This document shows positions 1 through 6,547 of a stretch of 10,415 nt of DNA, one piece after another; position 1 is the first letter of the stretch, and the number at the start of each line of letters is the position of its first letter. The stretch comes from Gammaproteobacteria bacterium (GTDB lineage Bacteria; Pseudomonadota; Gammaproteobacteria; Pseudomonadales; Azotimanducaceae_A). The notes beneath the pieces were generated by a model. That model did no database searches. It had not been told where the DNA came from and saw nothing but the letters and a program-made list of their open reading frames with translations. A program made the translations under genes and the position numbers. The stretch spans positions 11,155 to 21,569 of the forward strand of contig PAWP01000083.1 of assembly GCA_002714125.1 (NCBI GenBank), in the 5' to 3' direction.

Positions 1-1452
1 AGCGGCCAGTCCCACGTCGGCCTGTACCTGTATAACTGCCCCGAGTATCTCGAGGGGATGCTCGGAAGCTTCAAGTCCCGCTCGGTGCCCTTCAATGTCA
101 ACTATCGCTACGTTGATGAAGAACTCCTCTACTTGCTCAACAACGCCAGGACACGCGCACTAATTTTCCACTCATCTCTCGCCAACCATGTCGCCACCGT
201 CCGGTCACAGATCCCGACTCTAGAACTGCTCTTGCAGGTACAGGATCCCGACGACCCTCAACCCCTTATCGAGGGGGCCGTCGACTACGAAGCGGCCCTC
301 GGGGCGGCCAGTTCTGAGCGCCCCGATCTCGCCTGGTCACCTGATGACCTCTACATGCTCTATACGGGCGGCACGACTGGAATGCCCAAAGGTGTTCTGT
401 GGCGGCAGGGCGACGCCCTAGTTGGTGCGCTGGGCGGACGCCGCACGAATGGTGCGGTACTGGCATCGATTGACGAGTTTGTCGAACGGGCTTCCGGCAA
501 CACCCTGCGCCACCTACCAAGCGCACCCTTCATGCACGGAGCCGGGCACTGGGTCGCCTTCCAGGCGTTTCACACTGGTGGCGCAGTCGTGCTGCAAGAG
601 AACGTAAAGCGCCTGGATGCGATGGACATTCTGGACACGGTCGAGAAACATGGCGTCACCAATCTGTTGATGGTCGGAGATGCATTTGGGAGGCCCATCG
701 CAGACGCGCTGGCCGCAACCGGGCGTAAGTTGCCCTCTCTACGCGGCATCGTGACCGGCGGCGCAATCACGACGGCCAAAGTAAAGGCAGAGCTTATCGC
801 CGCACTGCCGCAGGTCACGATCGTCGACTCTGCGGGTTCGTCCGAAACCGGCAGTCAAGGCCAGCAAATTAGTAATGCCAAAGCCGGCGCAGCCACCGGC
901 CGGTTCAAGCTGACGCCCGGCAACGCAGTGCTGAAGGAAGACCTGTCCGGCGTCCTTGAACCTGGTCATGAGGGACTTGGCTGGTGGGCACGAACAGGCC
1001 ACATCCCTCTGGGCTATCTGAGTGATGCCACCAAAACGGAAGCTACCTTTCCCACAATTGACGGAACGCGCTACTCGGTGCCAGGCGACCGAGTCAGACT
1101 GTTGGCAGACGGCGCGCTTGAATTGTTCGGGAGAGAGTCGGTCACGATCAACTCGGGTGGAGAGAAGATCTTTGCAGAGGAAGTGGAGCAGGCACTCAAG
1201 CATCACGCCGACGTGTTTGACGCGGTAGTTGCGGGTCGCTCATCAGAGCGTTGGGGCCATGAAGTAGTCGCCATCGTACGCATGCGCGAAGGAGTTGCCG
1301 CCAACGAGAACTCGATCCTCGAAGAGTGCGAGCGTCACATCGCGCGTTATAAGCTTCCCAAGGCCTTCATCTACGTCGCGGAGATTCAGCGCAGTCCGAG
1401 CGGCAAGGCTGACTATCGCTGGGCGAATGAGACCGCCAAGACATCGAGTTGA
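1..1452 (+). CDS. Acyl-CoA synthetase (AMP-forming), FadD19-like; 5' end missing
   Basis: This cytoplasmic enzyme of the ANL superfamily activates a carboxylic acid with ATP to an acyl-adenylate and then to a CoA thioester. The frame is open from base 1, so the start lies outside the window. 483 residues are visible; the family usually has about 530-550, so some 50-60 N-terminal residues are missing. Counting from the Met at base 58, I see the phosphate-binding loop YTGGTTGMPKG (residues 102-112), a DSAGSSETG A5-type motif, the A7/A8 region VPGDRVRL...GGEKIFAEEVEQAL, and the C-terminal A10 motif SPSGKADY with the catalytic Lys450. The segments VNYRYVDEELLYLL and FMHGAGHWVAF resemble the FadD19/FadD3 group known from sterol side-chain and branched-acid activation, but substrate cannot be assigned. 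A PhyH dioxygenase follows 73 bp downstream on the same strand, which suggests co-transcription. All key motifs are intact. Confidence 0.95.
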   Translation, partial: SGQSHVGLYLYNCPEYLEGMLGSFKSRSVPFNVNYRYVDEELLYLLNNARTRALIFHSSLANHVATVRSQIPTLELLLQVQDPDDPQPLIEGAVDYEAALGAASSERPDLAWSPDDLYMLYTGGTTGMPKGVLWRQGDALVGALGGRRTNGAVLASIDEFVERASGNTLRHLPSAPFMHGAGHWVAFQAFHTGGAVVLQENVKRLDAMDILDTVEKHGVTNLLMVGDAFGRPIADALAATGRKLPSLRGIVTGGAITTAKVKAELIAALPQVTIVDSAGSSETGSQGQQISNAKAGAATGRFKLTPGNAVLKEDLSGVLEPGHEGLGWWARTGHIPLGYLSDATKTEATFPTIDGTRYSVPGDRVRLLADGALELFGRESVTINSGGEKIFAEEVEQALKHHADVFDAVVAGRSSERWGHEVVAIVRMREGVAANENSILEECERHIARYKLPKAFIYVAEIQRSPSGKADYRWANETAKTSS

Positions 1453-1514
1453 GTGCGGTTAACGCATTCCATAGCACCAACATAGCCCTACAGAACAGAC
1501 CCATGCACAAACCC

Positions 1515-1520
1515 AGGAAG
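1515..1520 (+). promoter_or_regulatory. Shine-Dalgarno site of the first PhyH gene
   Basis: AGGAAG lies 5 nt before the ATG at 1526 and supports that start. No other in-frame start upstream has a comparable site. Confidence 0.6.
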
Positions 1521-1525
1521 CCGAG

Positions 1526-2368
1526 ATGCTGAGAAAAAAGGTCTACAACTGGCTTCGTACAGAGCGTGCCTCGCCAGTCTCTTCACAGTTGGAACAAGAA
1601 GGTTACGCCGTGTTGCCTGGCGTACTGAAGGACAGCGAGGTTTCCATGCTGCATGCCGAAGCATCGTCGGTCTACGCCGCGTACGAACCCGACGATCGCA
1701 ACGGTTTGCCTGCCGAAGAACGAGACGACTTCCGCTACGAGATGTTCAACCGCAATTCGGCCATTCAAGAAGTAGTCGCTCACACAGCAATCCTAGACAC
1801 AATCGAACCGCTGCTCGGCGAAGACTGTCACATCATCGCCAACACCTGCTGGCGTAACCCGCCGCGCGAAGCCAACCGCCAAGGCGGCGGCAACTGGCAC
1901 ATTGACGCGGGACCCCACGTACCCCATGACCCCGAGGTTCGATGGGATGACCGTATCCCTTACCCGGTGTTCGCCATCGGCACCCACATCTATCTGCAGG
2001 ACTGTCCGATTGAGTGTGGGCCAACCGGGGTGATTCCAGGCAGCCACAAGTGTGGTGAACCACCACCACTGGACCGACCTCATGACCTGGACCTTACGTG
2101 TTACGGGCGCGGCGTCGAAGCGCTCACGGCAAGGGCCGGCGACGTAGCTTTTTTTGTCTCCGATCTTTGGCACCGGCGCCTACCGAGTCGCAAGGGGGAC
2201 ACCGGTCGTTTTTTCATCCAAGTGCACTACGCGCGCCGGGATATAGCACAACGAGTTCGGCCCACGGCCGAGGTCAATCACACTTCACGGGCGGCGCTGG
2301 GCCGGGCAAATACGGAACGCCAAAAGCGGCTCATTGGTATCCACCCTCGCGGGTTCTACGACGGCTGA
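1526..2368 (+). CDS. PhyH-family Fe(II)/2-oxoglutarate dioxygenase (no. 1)
   Basis: This 280-residue protein belongs to the phytanoyl-CoA dioxygenase (PhyH) family. Members use Fe(II), O2 and 2-oxoglutarate to hydroxylate, or sometimes demethylate, small molecules or acyl-CoAs. The N-terminal region has the usual 'EQEGYAVLPGVL' entry (residues 23-34). The iron site is H125-x-D127 in NWHID, with the distal His216 in SDLWHRR and Arg228 12 residues later as the probable 2-oxoglutarate anchor. TGVIPGSH (167-174) is the typical PhyH turn before the distal strand. No signal peptide or membrane segment is visible, so it is cytoplasmic. It follows the acyl-CoA synthetase by 73 bp in the same direction, which suggests that it acts on the activated acid or a related metabolite. 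The HxD motif is complete, so it should be a hydroxylase rather than an HxA/HxG-type halogenase. Substrate is unknown. Confidence 0.93.
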   Translation: MLRKKVYNWLRTERASPVSSQLEQEGYAVLPGVLKDSEVSMLHAEASSVYAAYEPDDRNGLPAEERDDFRYEMFNRNSAIQEVVAHTAILDTIEPLLGEDCHIIANTCWRNPPREANRQGGGNWHIDAGPHVPHDPEVRWDDRIPYPVFAIGTHIYLQDCPIECGPTGVIPGSHKCGEPPPLDRPHDLDLTCYGRGVEALTARAGDVAFFVSDLWHRRLPSRKGDTGRFFIQVHYARRDIAQRVRPTAEVNHTSRAALGRANTERQKRLIGIHPRGFYDG

Positions 2369-2375
2369 CGCTGAA

Positions 2376-2891
2376 TCAGGGTGTACACGGGTGCAGGCCG
2401 TACTTCTGCAACATCCGTAGCAGCGATTCAGTGCGGCGGCTGAGCAGCTCAAACGTTGCGATGCGACCTGTCAACCGCATCCCAATAAAGCCGCATCGCC
2501 AGGCTCCCCGCCCGGTCTACACGCATGCATGAAGAGCACATGTTCCCAGATTCAGGATCGTAGATCTTCCCTCCCCAACGTTTGCCGATGAACGCAGAAA
2601 CTGAACGCAGATCGAGTCCAAGCACTCTTCGTTCGTGAAGGGCCGGTTCTGGATTGCGCATGTCAACGAGAGGTTCGACCTGGGGCACGTCTTCTTCATT
2701 CGCCTCGAAGGTTGGATTGTCGAGCGCAATGATTCGGGCACTCAAAACGCGGTCGGAAAATGAGATCTAAAGTATTGAACTGCCACCCGCCCAGCGGCTC
2801 AATACCTCCGCGTGTAGATCAGTTCGGCCGTCGTGCGCGAAGACCAACCCTAGCAGTCAAAAAAAGAAGCGAAGTGGCTCTCTCTCATCAT
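2376..2891 (-). pseudogene. Decayed DUF2147-family gene
   Basis: Read leftward, this stretch matches the pattern of DUF2147, a family of small secreted or periplasmic proteins of about 140-150 residues and unknown function. One frame (from about 2880 down to 2449) gives a hydrophobic signal-like LLGLVFA, then LSRWAGGSSIL, SARIIALDNPTF, MRNPEPALHERRVLGLDL and RWGGKIYDPESGN, the family landmarks in the right order. It is broken several ways. The only ATGs (2891-2889 and 2888-2886) are in another frame. A TGA lies just before the hydrophobic stretch, after a run of seven T. An in-frame TAG lies at 2769-2767. The C-terminus jumps frame near 2491, where the shifted frame resumes as FIGMRLTGR, matching the family's 'GYIG..L.GR' end. 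Two positions that are normally Cys near FSDRVLSA read as Ser. The ATG overlaps the amidohydrolase stop as ATGA, so it was probably the last gene of that operon. The left end is taken at the stop of the shifted frame and is approximate. Confidence 0.75.
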
Positions 2892-3733
2892 CCAGGACGC
2901 CAGCCATACACCGCCTCTATGCTCCCACCCATTAGGCGAGCCTTTTCAGTGTCGGAGAGCGTATCGGTCAATTGGAATGCCTCTACTCCATGCCGATAGG
3001 TCACAAGGTTGGTGGCGCGGGTCCAGTCTGTACCCCACAGACACCGGTCGATGCCAAAAGCGTCAAATACCCGTGCCAGCGGTGCCCAGATGTCAGGAAA
3101 CGGAAACGGCTCATGGGCCAGCGTGCAGGCCCCCGAGATCTTAATGACCACATTGTCATATTGGGCCAGCTCACAGACCGCTGGGACCCCTTCAAAAGGG
3201 GCATCAGGCACCGGTGGGTAGAAAGGCTGAGGCAGACCAATGTGATCGATCACGATCTGCGTCTCCGGATGTTGCCGGACGAGTTGATGCACGAGGGGCA
3301 GTTTGCCCCAGGCCAGCACGTTGACGGGCAAGCCGTGCGCAGCACCGGCCGCAAGTATGCTTTTAAGGCCCGAGTCGTCCGCCGTCGGTGGCGTTTCGCC
3401 CCACAACATCAATCGCGCCCCGACAGTCGTGGGCACCGACGCCCATTCGGCAATTTCCTCGGCAACATCTTCGCGTCGGGGGTCAAACGGTTTGATGAGC
3501 CCAAAGCGCCCCGGGAACTCCTCGCCCACCTGCAACGCGTAGCTTGCGTCATAGCGGTATAGACTCCAGGGGGAGACGAGCAGAGCCCCATCCACCCCGA
3601 CTGCATCCATGGCTGCGACCATTTCCTCTCCGGTCACGGAAGTCGGGCCTGCGAGGTCTCCTATCCAAGGGCGCGCGTCCGAATTCGCCTCATAAGCGTG
3701 GACCTGGGAATCAATAATCGGCGCATCGGCCAT
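2888..3733 (-). CDS. TIM-barrel amidohydrolase (amidohydrolase-2 / LigI-like family)
   Basis: This 281-residue protein resembles the amidohydrolase-related group of metal-dependent hydrolases (COG3618/COG2159 type). Known members include lactonases such as LigI, 4-sulfomuconolactone hydrolase and L-rhamnono-lactonase, as well as some nonoxidative decarboxylases. The N-terminal strand reads IIDSQVHAY, with Q10-V-H12 replacing the classical HxH. Further landmarks are IDHIGLP (His164) at the end of a barrel strand, VVIKISG (196-201), and WGTDWTRA with Asp236, the usual catalytic Asp near the C-terminus. A GGAG lies 8 nt before the ATG, supporting the start. No signal peptide is seen. It is the third gene of a leftward block, 59 bp after the VOC gene, and its stop overlaps the ATG of the decayed DUF2147 gene. 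A lactone or other ring-opening hydrolase role fits the oxygenase-rich surroundings, but this is inference. Confidence 0.88.
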   Translation of the reverse strand: MADAPIIDSQVHAYEANSDARPWIGDLAGPTSVTGEEMVAAMDAVGVDGALLVSPWSLYRYDASYALQVGEEFPGRFGLIKPFDPRREDVAEEIAEWASVPTTVGARLMLWGETPPTADDSGLKSILAAGAAHGLPVNVLAWGKLPLVHQLVRQHPETQIVIDHIGLPQPFYPPVPDAPFEGVPAVCELAQYDNVVIKISGACTLAHEPFPFPDIWAPLARVFDAFGIDRCLWGTDWTRATNLVTYRHGVEAFQLTDTLSDTEKARLMGGSIEAVYGWRPG

Positions 3734-3771
3734 GCCTGTTTACTCCATCAGGGTGGGTGCGTGTCGCCCGC

Positions 3772-3783
3772 AGAGACGTCTCT
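3772..3783. repeat. 12-bp perfect palindrome between VOC and amidohydrolase genes
   Basis: AGAGACGTCTCT is its own reverse complement and sits in the 59-bp gap between the two genes. It could be a protein-binding site or chance. It has no U-tract, so it is not a terminator. Confidence 0.4.
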
Positions 3784-3792
3784 AGCTGACAC

Positions 3793-4173
3793 CTAGACCG
3801 GAAGTTCGGTCACGTGAGATGAGTTGACGACAATCGTGTTGCCGCCAGGCTCAGTGATAACAAAGGCGTCGTGAATCCGCCCACGCTCAATCGCTGTCAA
3901 AGGCACACCCAGTTCCTTGAAGCGGGCCCAGGTAACGTCGACATCTTCGACCATAAGGTCAAAACGCGCCTCTCCGGGTTCACCAGAAGTGTCCTGCATC
4001 AGCGCGAGATGGGTGCCACCTCGCAACTCCAGAATCGCAATATCATTACCGCATGTCACCTTGCGCATCCCGATCTGTTCCATGAATGCCGCAGTCTCTT
4101 CCAATACAGGAGTTCGCATCGAGACGTGCCCTACCCAGAGAGGCGGTCGTTCATCTGGATCTATATGAGACAT
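3793..4173 (-). CDS. VOC / glyoxalase-fold protein
   Basis: This 126-residue protein of the vicinal-oxygen-chelate superfamily contains the glyoxalase I, ring-cleavage dioxygenase and fosfomycin-resistance enzymes. It shows paired beta-alpha-beta-beta-beta modules. The first runs from WVGHVSMRT (His16) to GGTHLALMQ (His55). The second runs from FDLMVEDVDVTWARFKELG to ITEPGGNTIVVN (Glu108). His16, His55 and Glu108 are the probable metal ligands; the ligand expected near residue 71 is Phe-Asp here, so one ligand may differ. An upstream in-frame TTG at 4194 would add seven residues, but the ATG at 4173 has GGAGG 5 nt before it and is chosen. It follows the DUF7832-like gene by 81 bp and precedes the amidohydrolase by 59 bp, all leftward. 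The reaction cannot be assigned. Confidence 0.87.
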   Translation of the reverse strand: MSHIDPDERPPLWVGHVSMRTPVLEETAAFMEQIGMRKVTCGNDIAILELRGGTHLALMQDTSGEPGEARFDLMVEDVDVTWARFKELGVPLTAIERGRIHDAFVITEPGGNTIVVNSSHVTELPV

Positions 4174-4178
4174 GTGCC

Positions 4179-4183
4179 CCTCC
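4179..4183 (-). promoter_or_regulatory. Shine-Dalgarno site deciding the VOC gene start
   Basis: On the minus strand GGAGG precedes the ATG at 4173 by 5 nt. It favours this ATG over the in-frame TTG at 4194. Confidence 0.65.
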
Positions 4184-4254
4184 GCAACTACCAACCAAAC
4201 AGACGTCGATTCGACTGTCCTACCAGACCACCCTGGGGGCCAGGCAAGGCCAGG

Positions 4255-4686
4255 TTAGTGCTTGCGCCCAAACGGGAAAGAGAGAATCTTTGCCGCGCGC
4301 GACCGTTTGCGCGGCTTAGGATCGCAATGCTGTTTGAAAGCCGCCGACACGAGCGGCGAGACTTCGTCATATCGATACCACTCATTCTCGCCCACGTAAT
4401 CGCAAAGCGCATAGTCTGAATCGAACTGCCCGGTCACGAAGTAAGCCTCGACAAAGTCCCGACCTTCATCGCTCAGTTGGTGGGGAGCGAGCTCACCGTC
4501 AAGCACCGTCGTCAAGAACTCGGGGCCTGTCATGTCCTGCATTTTGACGCGCGTAGCTGCTTTCTCAACGGTGCGTTCGAAGACAGCTTCGAGCAGATTA
4601 TTCGTCACGAGCCAAGCAACAAACGCTCCCAGCCTTTCGGCGTTGCGATCCTGACCAAAAGTAATGTGGGCGTAGGGTTCGGACAT
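4255..4686 (-). CDS. DUF7832-like small cytoplasmic protein, function unknown
   Basis: This acidic 143-residue protein has no signal peptide or membrane segment. The N-terminus SEPYAHITFG, the following helix GAFVAWLVTNNLLE, the central MTGPEFL...DGEL, then LSDEGRDFVEAYF and the FDSDY motif (88-92) resemble the DUF7832-type proteins, which are often found near immunity-like or housekeeping loci and have no known activity. The family name is from memory and is only moderately certain. The last 20 or so residues form a basic tail (PKPRKRSRAAK...FGRKH) after the conserved part. An in-frame TTG at 4701 would add five residues, but the ATG at 4686 fits the family start. No Shine-Dalgarno sequence is visible before either. 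It is the first gene of the leftward block and lies behind the promoter candidate at 4716-4744. Confidence 0.8.
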   Translation of the reverse strand: MSEPYAHITFGQDRNAERLGAFVAWLVTNNLLEAVFERTVEKAATRVKMQDMTGPEFLTTVLDGELAPHQLSDEGRDFVEAYFVTGQFDSDYALCDYVGENEWYRYDEVSPLVSAAFKQHCDPKPRKRSRAAKILSFPFGRKH

Positions 4687-4715
4687 GGATTGAGACTGCA
4701 ATTAACTCAACCATG

Positions 4716-4744
4716 AGTATGGGGACGGCCCCGATCGCATTCAA
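4716..4744 (-). promoter_or_regulatory. Candidate sigma70-type promoter for the leftward operon
   Basis: On the minus strand TTGAAT (4744-4739) and CATACT (4721-4716) are separated by 17 nt, the ideal spacing, with 4 of 6 matches to consensus in each box. Transcription would begin near 4709, giving a short leader before the ATG at 4686. An ACTCA-N4-TGAGT inverted repeat at 4705-4718 overlaps the -10 box and start point, where a repressor could bind. Confidence 0.4.
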
Positions 4745-4797
4745 CCTAACCCCACGGGTGGCTTCGGACTGGTGCATAATCGACGAGTGAGGTGGCC

Positions 4798-5625
4798 ATG
4801 CCAATAGACTTCGAACCCGCCGACCCCCAGCGGGCAAAAACACTTACATTTGCACAGGTAGAGGCGTTTAACGCGCAGGGATTCATCAGCCCCCTGCCCG
4901 CCCTGAGTGAAGCTGAGGCGGTCGCGAGCCGGGATTACTTCGACAGCCTGCTCAAAGCCGTTCGGGCAATGAACGACCGCCGCAACGCCTATTCAATCAT
5001 GAGCTATCACAATCGCTGCAAGGGCATATACGATCTTGCCCTGCATCCGAAGCTGCTTGACTACGTCGAAGACATCCTAGGTCCCGACCTCGTTTGTTGG
5101 TCAAGCCATTACTTCTGCAAACTGCCCCACGACCCTAAACGCGTGCCGTGGCATCAGGATGCCACTTACTGGCCCGTGCGCCCAACGCGCACGGTCACGG
5201 TGTGGCTTGCCATCGACGACGTTACCCCAGACAACGCGCCCATGCGCTTTTTGCCCGGCACCCACCGACTGGGACGAGTCGAGTGGGAGAGTGCCAAAGG
5301 CGAAGTGGCCCTTGCCCAGGAGATCCCAGACGCCGAGGCAAAGTTCACCGAAAGCCTTGGCGAACCGTTCGACAACGTAATGCACGCCGGACAAATCTCC
5401 CTGCATACCAGCACGCTGGTACACGGCTCCGAACACAACCTTTCGAATACAAGACGCTGCGGACTGACACTGCGCTATCTTCCCGCCTCGTGCGGCGCCA
5501 AACCGGGCGCCGAGCAAGTGCTCGACAACGCAATTGTCTGCCGGGGTGACGGCGGTCAATGGCGGCGTAACCCGCGCCCGGCAGGTGATGATCTGAGCCG
5601 GCTCCATGACGCTTACCTGGATTGA
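4798..5625 (+). CDS. PhyH-family Fe(II)/2-oxoglutarate dioxygenase (no. 2)
   Basis: This 275-residue cytoplasmic PhyH-family oxygenase has the iron site H119-Q-D121 in VPWHQDATYWP, followed by WLAIDDVTPDNAPMRFLPGTH (136-156), the conserved core strand and turn. The distal ligand is His209 in TLVHGSEHNLS, with Arg220 11 residues later for 2-oxoglutarate. The WHQDATYWP signature is common in the PhyH subgroup that includes hydroxylases of amino-acid-like or quaternary-ammonium substrates as well as chlorinating relatives. Asp121 is present, so hydroxylation is expected. The ATG at 4798 has GAGG 5 nt upstream; a GTG at 4792 would overlap that site and is rejected. It is transcribed divergently from the DUF7832-like gene across about 111 bp, and is followed after 73 bp by the GFA gene. 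It shows little obvious similarity to the other three PhyH proteins outside the motifs, so it is not a recent duplicate. Confidence 0.93.
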   Translation: MPIDFEPADPQRAKTLTFAQVEAFNAQGFISPLPALSEAEAVASRDYFDSLLKAVRAMNDRRNAYSIMSYHNRCKGIYDLALHPKLLDYVEDILGPDLVCWSSHYFCKLPHDPKRVPWHQDATYWPVRPTRTVTVWLAIDDVTPDNAPMRFLPGTHRLGRVEWESAKGEVALAQEIPDAEAKFTESLGEPFDNVMHAGQISLHTSTLVHGSEHNLSNTRRCGLTLRYLPASCGAKPGAEQVLDNAIVCRGDGGQWRRNPRPAGDDLSRLHDAYLD

Positions 5626-5698
5626 ACTCACACTCCTAACCGCTATGGCGAGGGTCTAATTTCCCCTTCCCCTGGCTCTGACCCAAACAGGCTGCAAC

Positions 5699-6547
5699 AT
5701 GGCTGATCCACATTCCGGAGGATGTCTGTGCGGTGCAGTGCGCTGGGCCGTGGACGCAGTTACGCCACTTGCCCACTGTCACTGTTCGGTGTGCCGCAAG
5801 ATCCATGGCACCGCATTTGCGACCTACATGGCGGCACAACCTAACGAGTTTCGATTCACTAAGGGTGAACCAGCGATCACCTGGTACGAGTCCTCACCGG
5901 GCTTCCGGCGGGCATTCTGCTCACACTGCGGGTCCGTGGTGCCCGGCATTGGGGAGGACGGGCACCGCTTCATCCCTGCCGGGTGCTTCGATACCGACCC
6001 GGGAGTTGTTCCGAAAATTCACCTGTTCACGCCCTACAAGGCTGATTGGTACGCACTTGATGACTCACTCCGACAGTTTGACGCCTTCCCTGGCAAAGAT
6101 GGGCCGACCGAACTGTCTGGCCCAGCCATGTCCGCCCCAACATCACTCCGCAAGAAGACCGGCAGTTGCCAGTGTGGGCGCTGTGCATATGAGGTCACCG
6201 CACCCATTGAGTACGCGCACAACTGTCACTGTGGCCGCTGCCGTAAGGCGCTGTCAGCGGCTTACGGCGCAAACGGATTTGTATCCATCGATGCGTTGAC
6301 CTTCAGCCGCGGCGAAGAACACATCGTTCGCTACCGACTAGCCGATGCCGAGGTATTTGCCCAGGCATTCTGCAAGACCTGCGGCTCGATCCTGCCAAGG
6401 AGGGAACAACATCGAGGCATCGCGGTGATACCCCTCGGTTCACTCGACTCCGCGCCAGAAACCGGCCCCGTCCGCCACATTTTTGTCGATAGCAAGGCAC
6501 CTTGGTTCGAGATCAAGGACAACCTGCCGCAAGCGGCCACGATTTGA
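5699..6547 (+). CDS. Tandem GFA/CENP-V-domain zinc protein
   Basis: This 282-residue protein contains two GFA domains joined by a linker at about residues 130-153. GFA domains are the zinc fold of glutathione-dependent formaldehyde-activating enzyme (Gfa) and CENP-V. Domain 1 has C9-x-C11, C27-x-C29-x2-C32 and C74-x2-C77. Domain 2 has C157-x-C159 (plus C162), C176-x-C178-x2-C181 and C225-x2-C228. Both complete sets should bind zinc. Single-domain proteins of about 120-150 residues are the norm, so this is a double-length version. Gfa itself binds glutathione and formaldehyde, but most family members are uncharacterised, so glutathione or thiol-adduct handling is inference. The ATG at 5699 lacks a strong Shine-Dalgarno sequence. 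The stop overlaps the TTG start of the MFS gene, which implies translational coupling. No membrane segment or signal peptide is present. Confidence 0.92.
   Translation: MADPHSGGCLCGAVRWAVDAVTPLAHCHCSVCRKIHGTAFATYMAAQPNEFRFTKGEPAITWYESSPGFRRAFCSHCGSVVPGIGEDGHRFIPAGCFDTDPGVVPKIHLFTPYKADWYALDDSLRQFDAFPGKDGPTELSGPAMSAPTSLRKKTGSCQCGRCAYEVTAPIEYAHNCHCGRCRKALSAAYGANGFVSIDALTFSRGEEHIVRYRLADAEVFAQAFCKTCGSILPRREQHRGIAVIPLGSLDSAPETGPVRHIFVDSKAPWFEIKDNLPQAATI

Noticed and set aside
739..1206. 155-codon open frame antisense to the acyl-CoA synthetase
   Set aside because: It lies entirely inside a gene with intact family motifs and shows no recognisable domain; such antisense frames are common in GC-rich genes.
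2371..2431. CTGAATC/GATTCAG inverted repeat between the converging genes as a terminator
   Set aside because: The 7-bp arms are 47 nt apart and no T-tract follows, so it does not look like an intrinsic terminator.
2098..2532. 144-codon plus-strand frame running past the PhyH no. 1 stop
   Set aside because: Mostly out of frame within the PhyH gene, low-complexity basic composition, no ribosome site and no motif.
2449..2745. 98-codon minus-strand frame as an intact small gene
   Set aside because: It starts on an internal TTG after an in-frame TAG and covers only the middle of the DUF2147 pattern, so it is treated as part of a pseudogene.
4775..4780. CATAAT as the -10 box of PhyH no. 2
   Set aside because: No -35-like hexamer at 16-18 nt spacing and no proper extended -10.
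4798..5625. PhyH no. 2 as a halogenase because of its WHQDATYWP signature
   Set aside because: Fe/2OG halogenases replace the Asp of HxD with Ala or Gly; here Asp121 is present.
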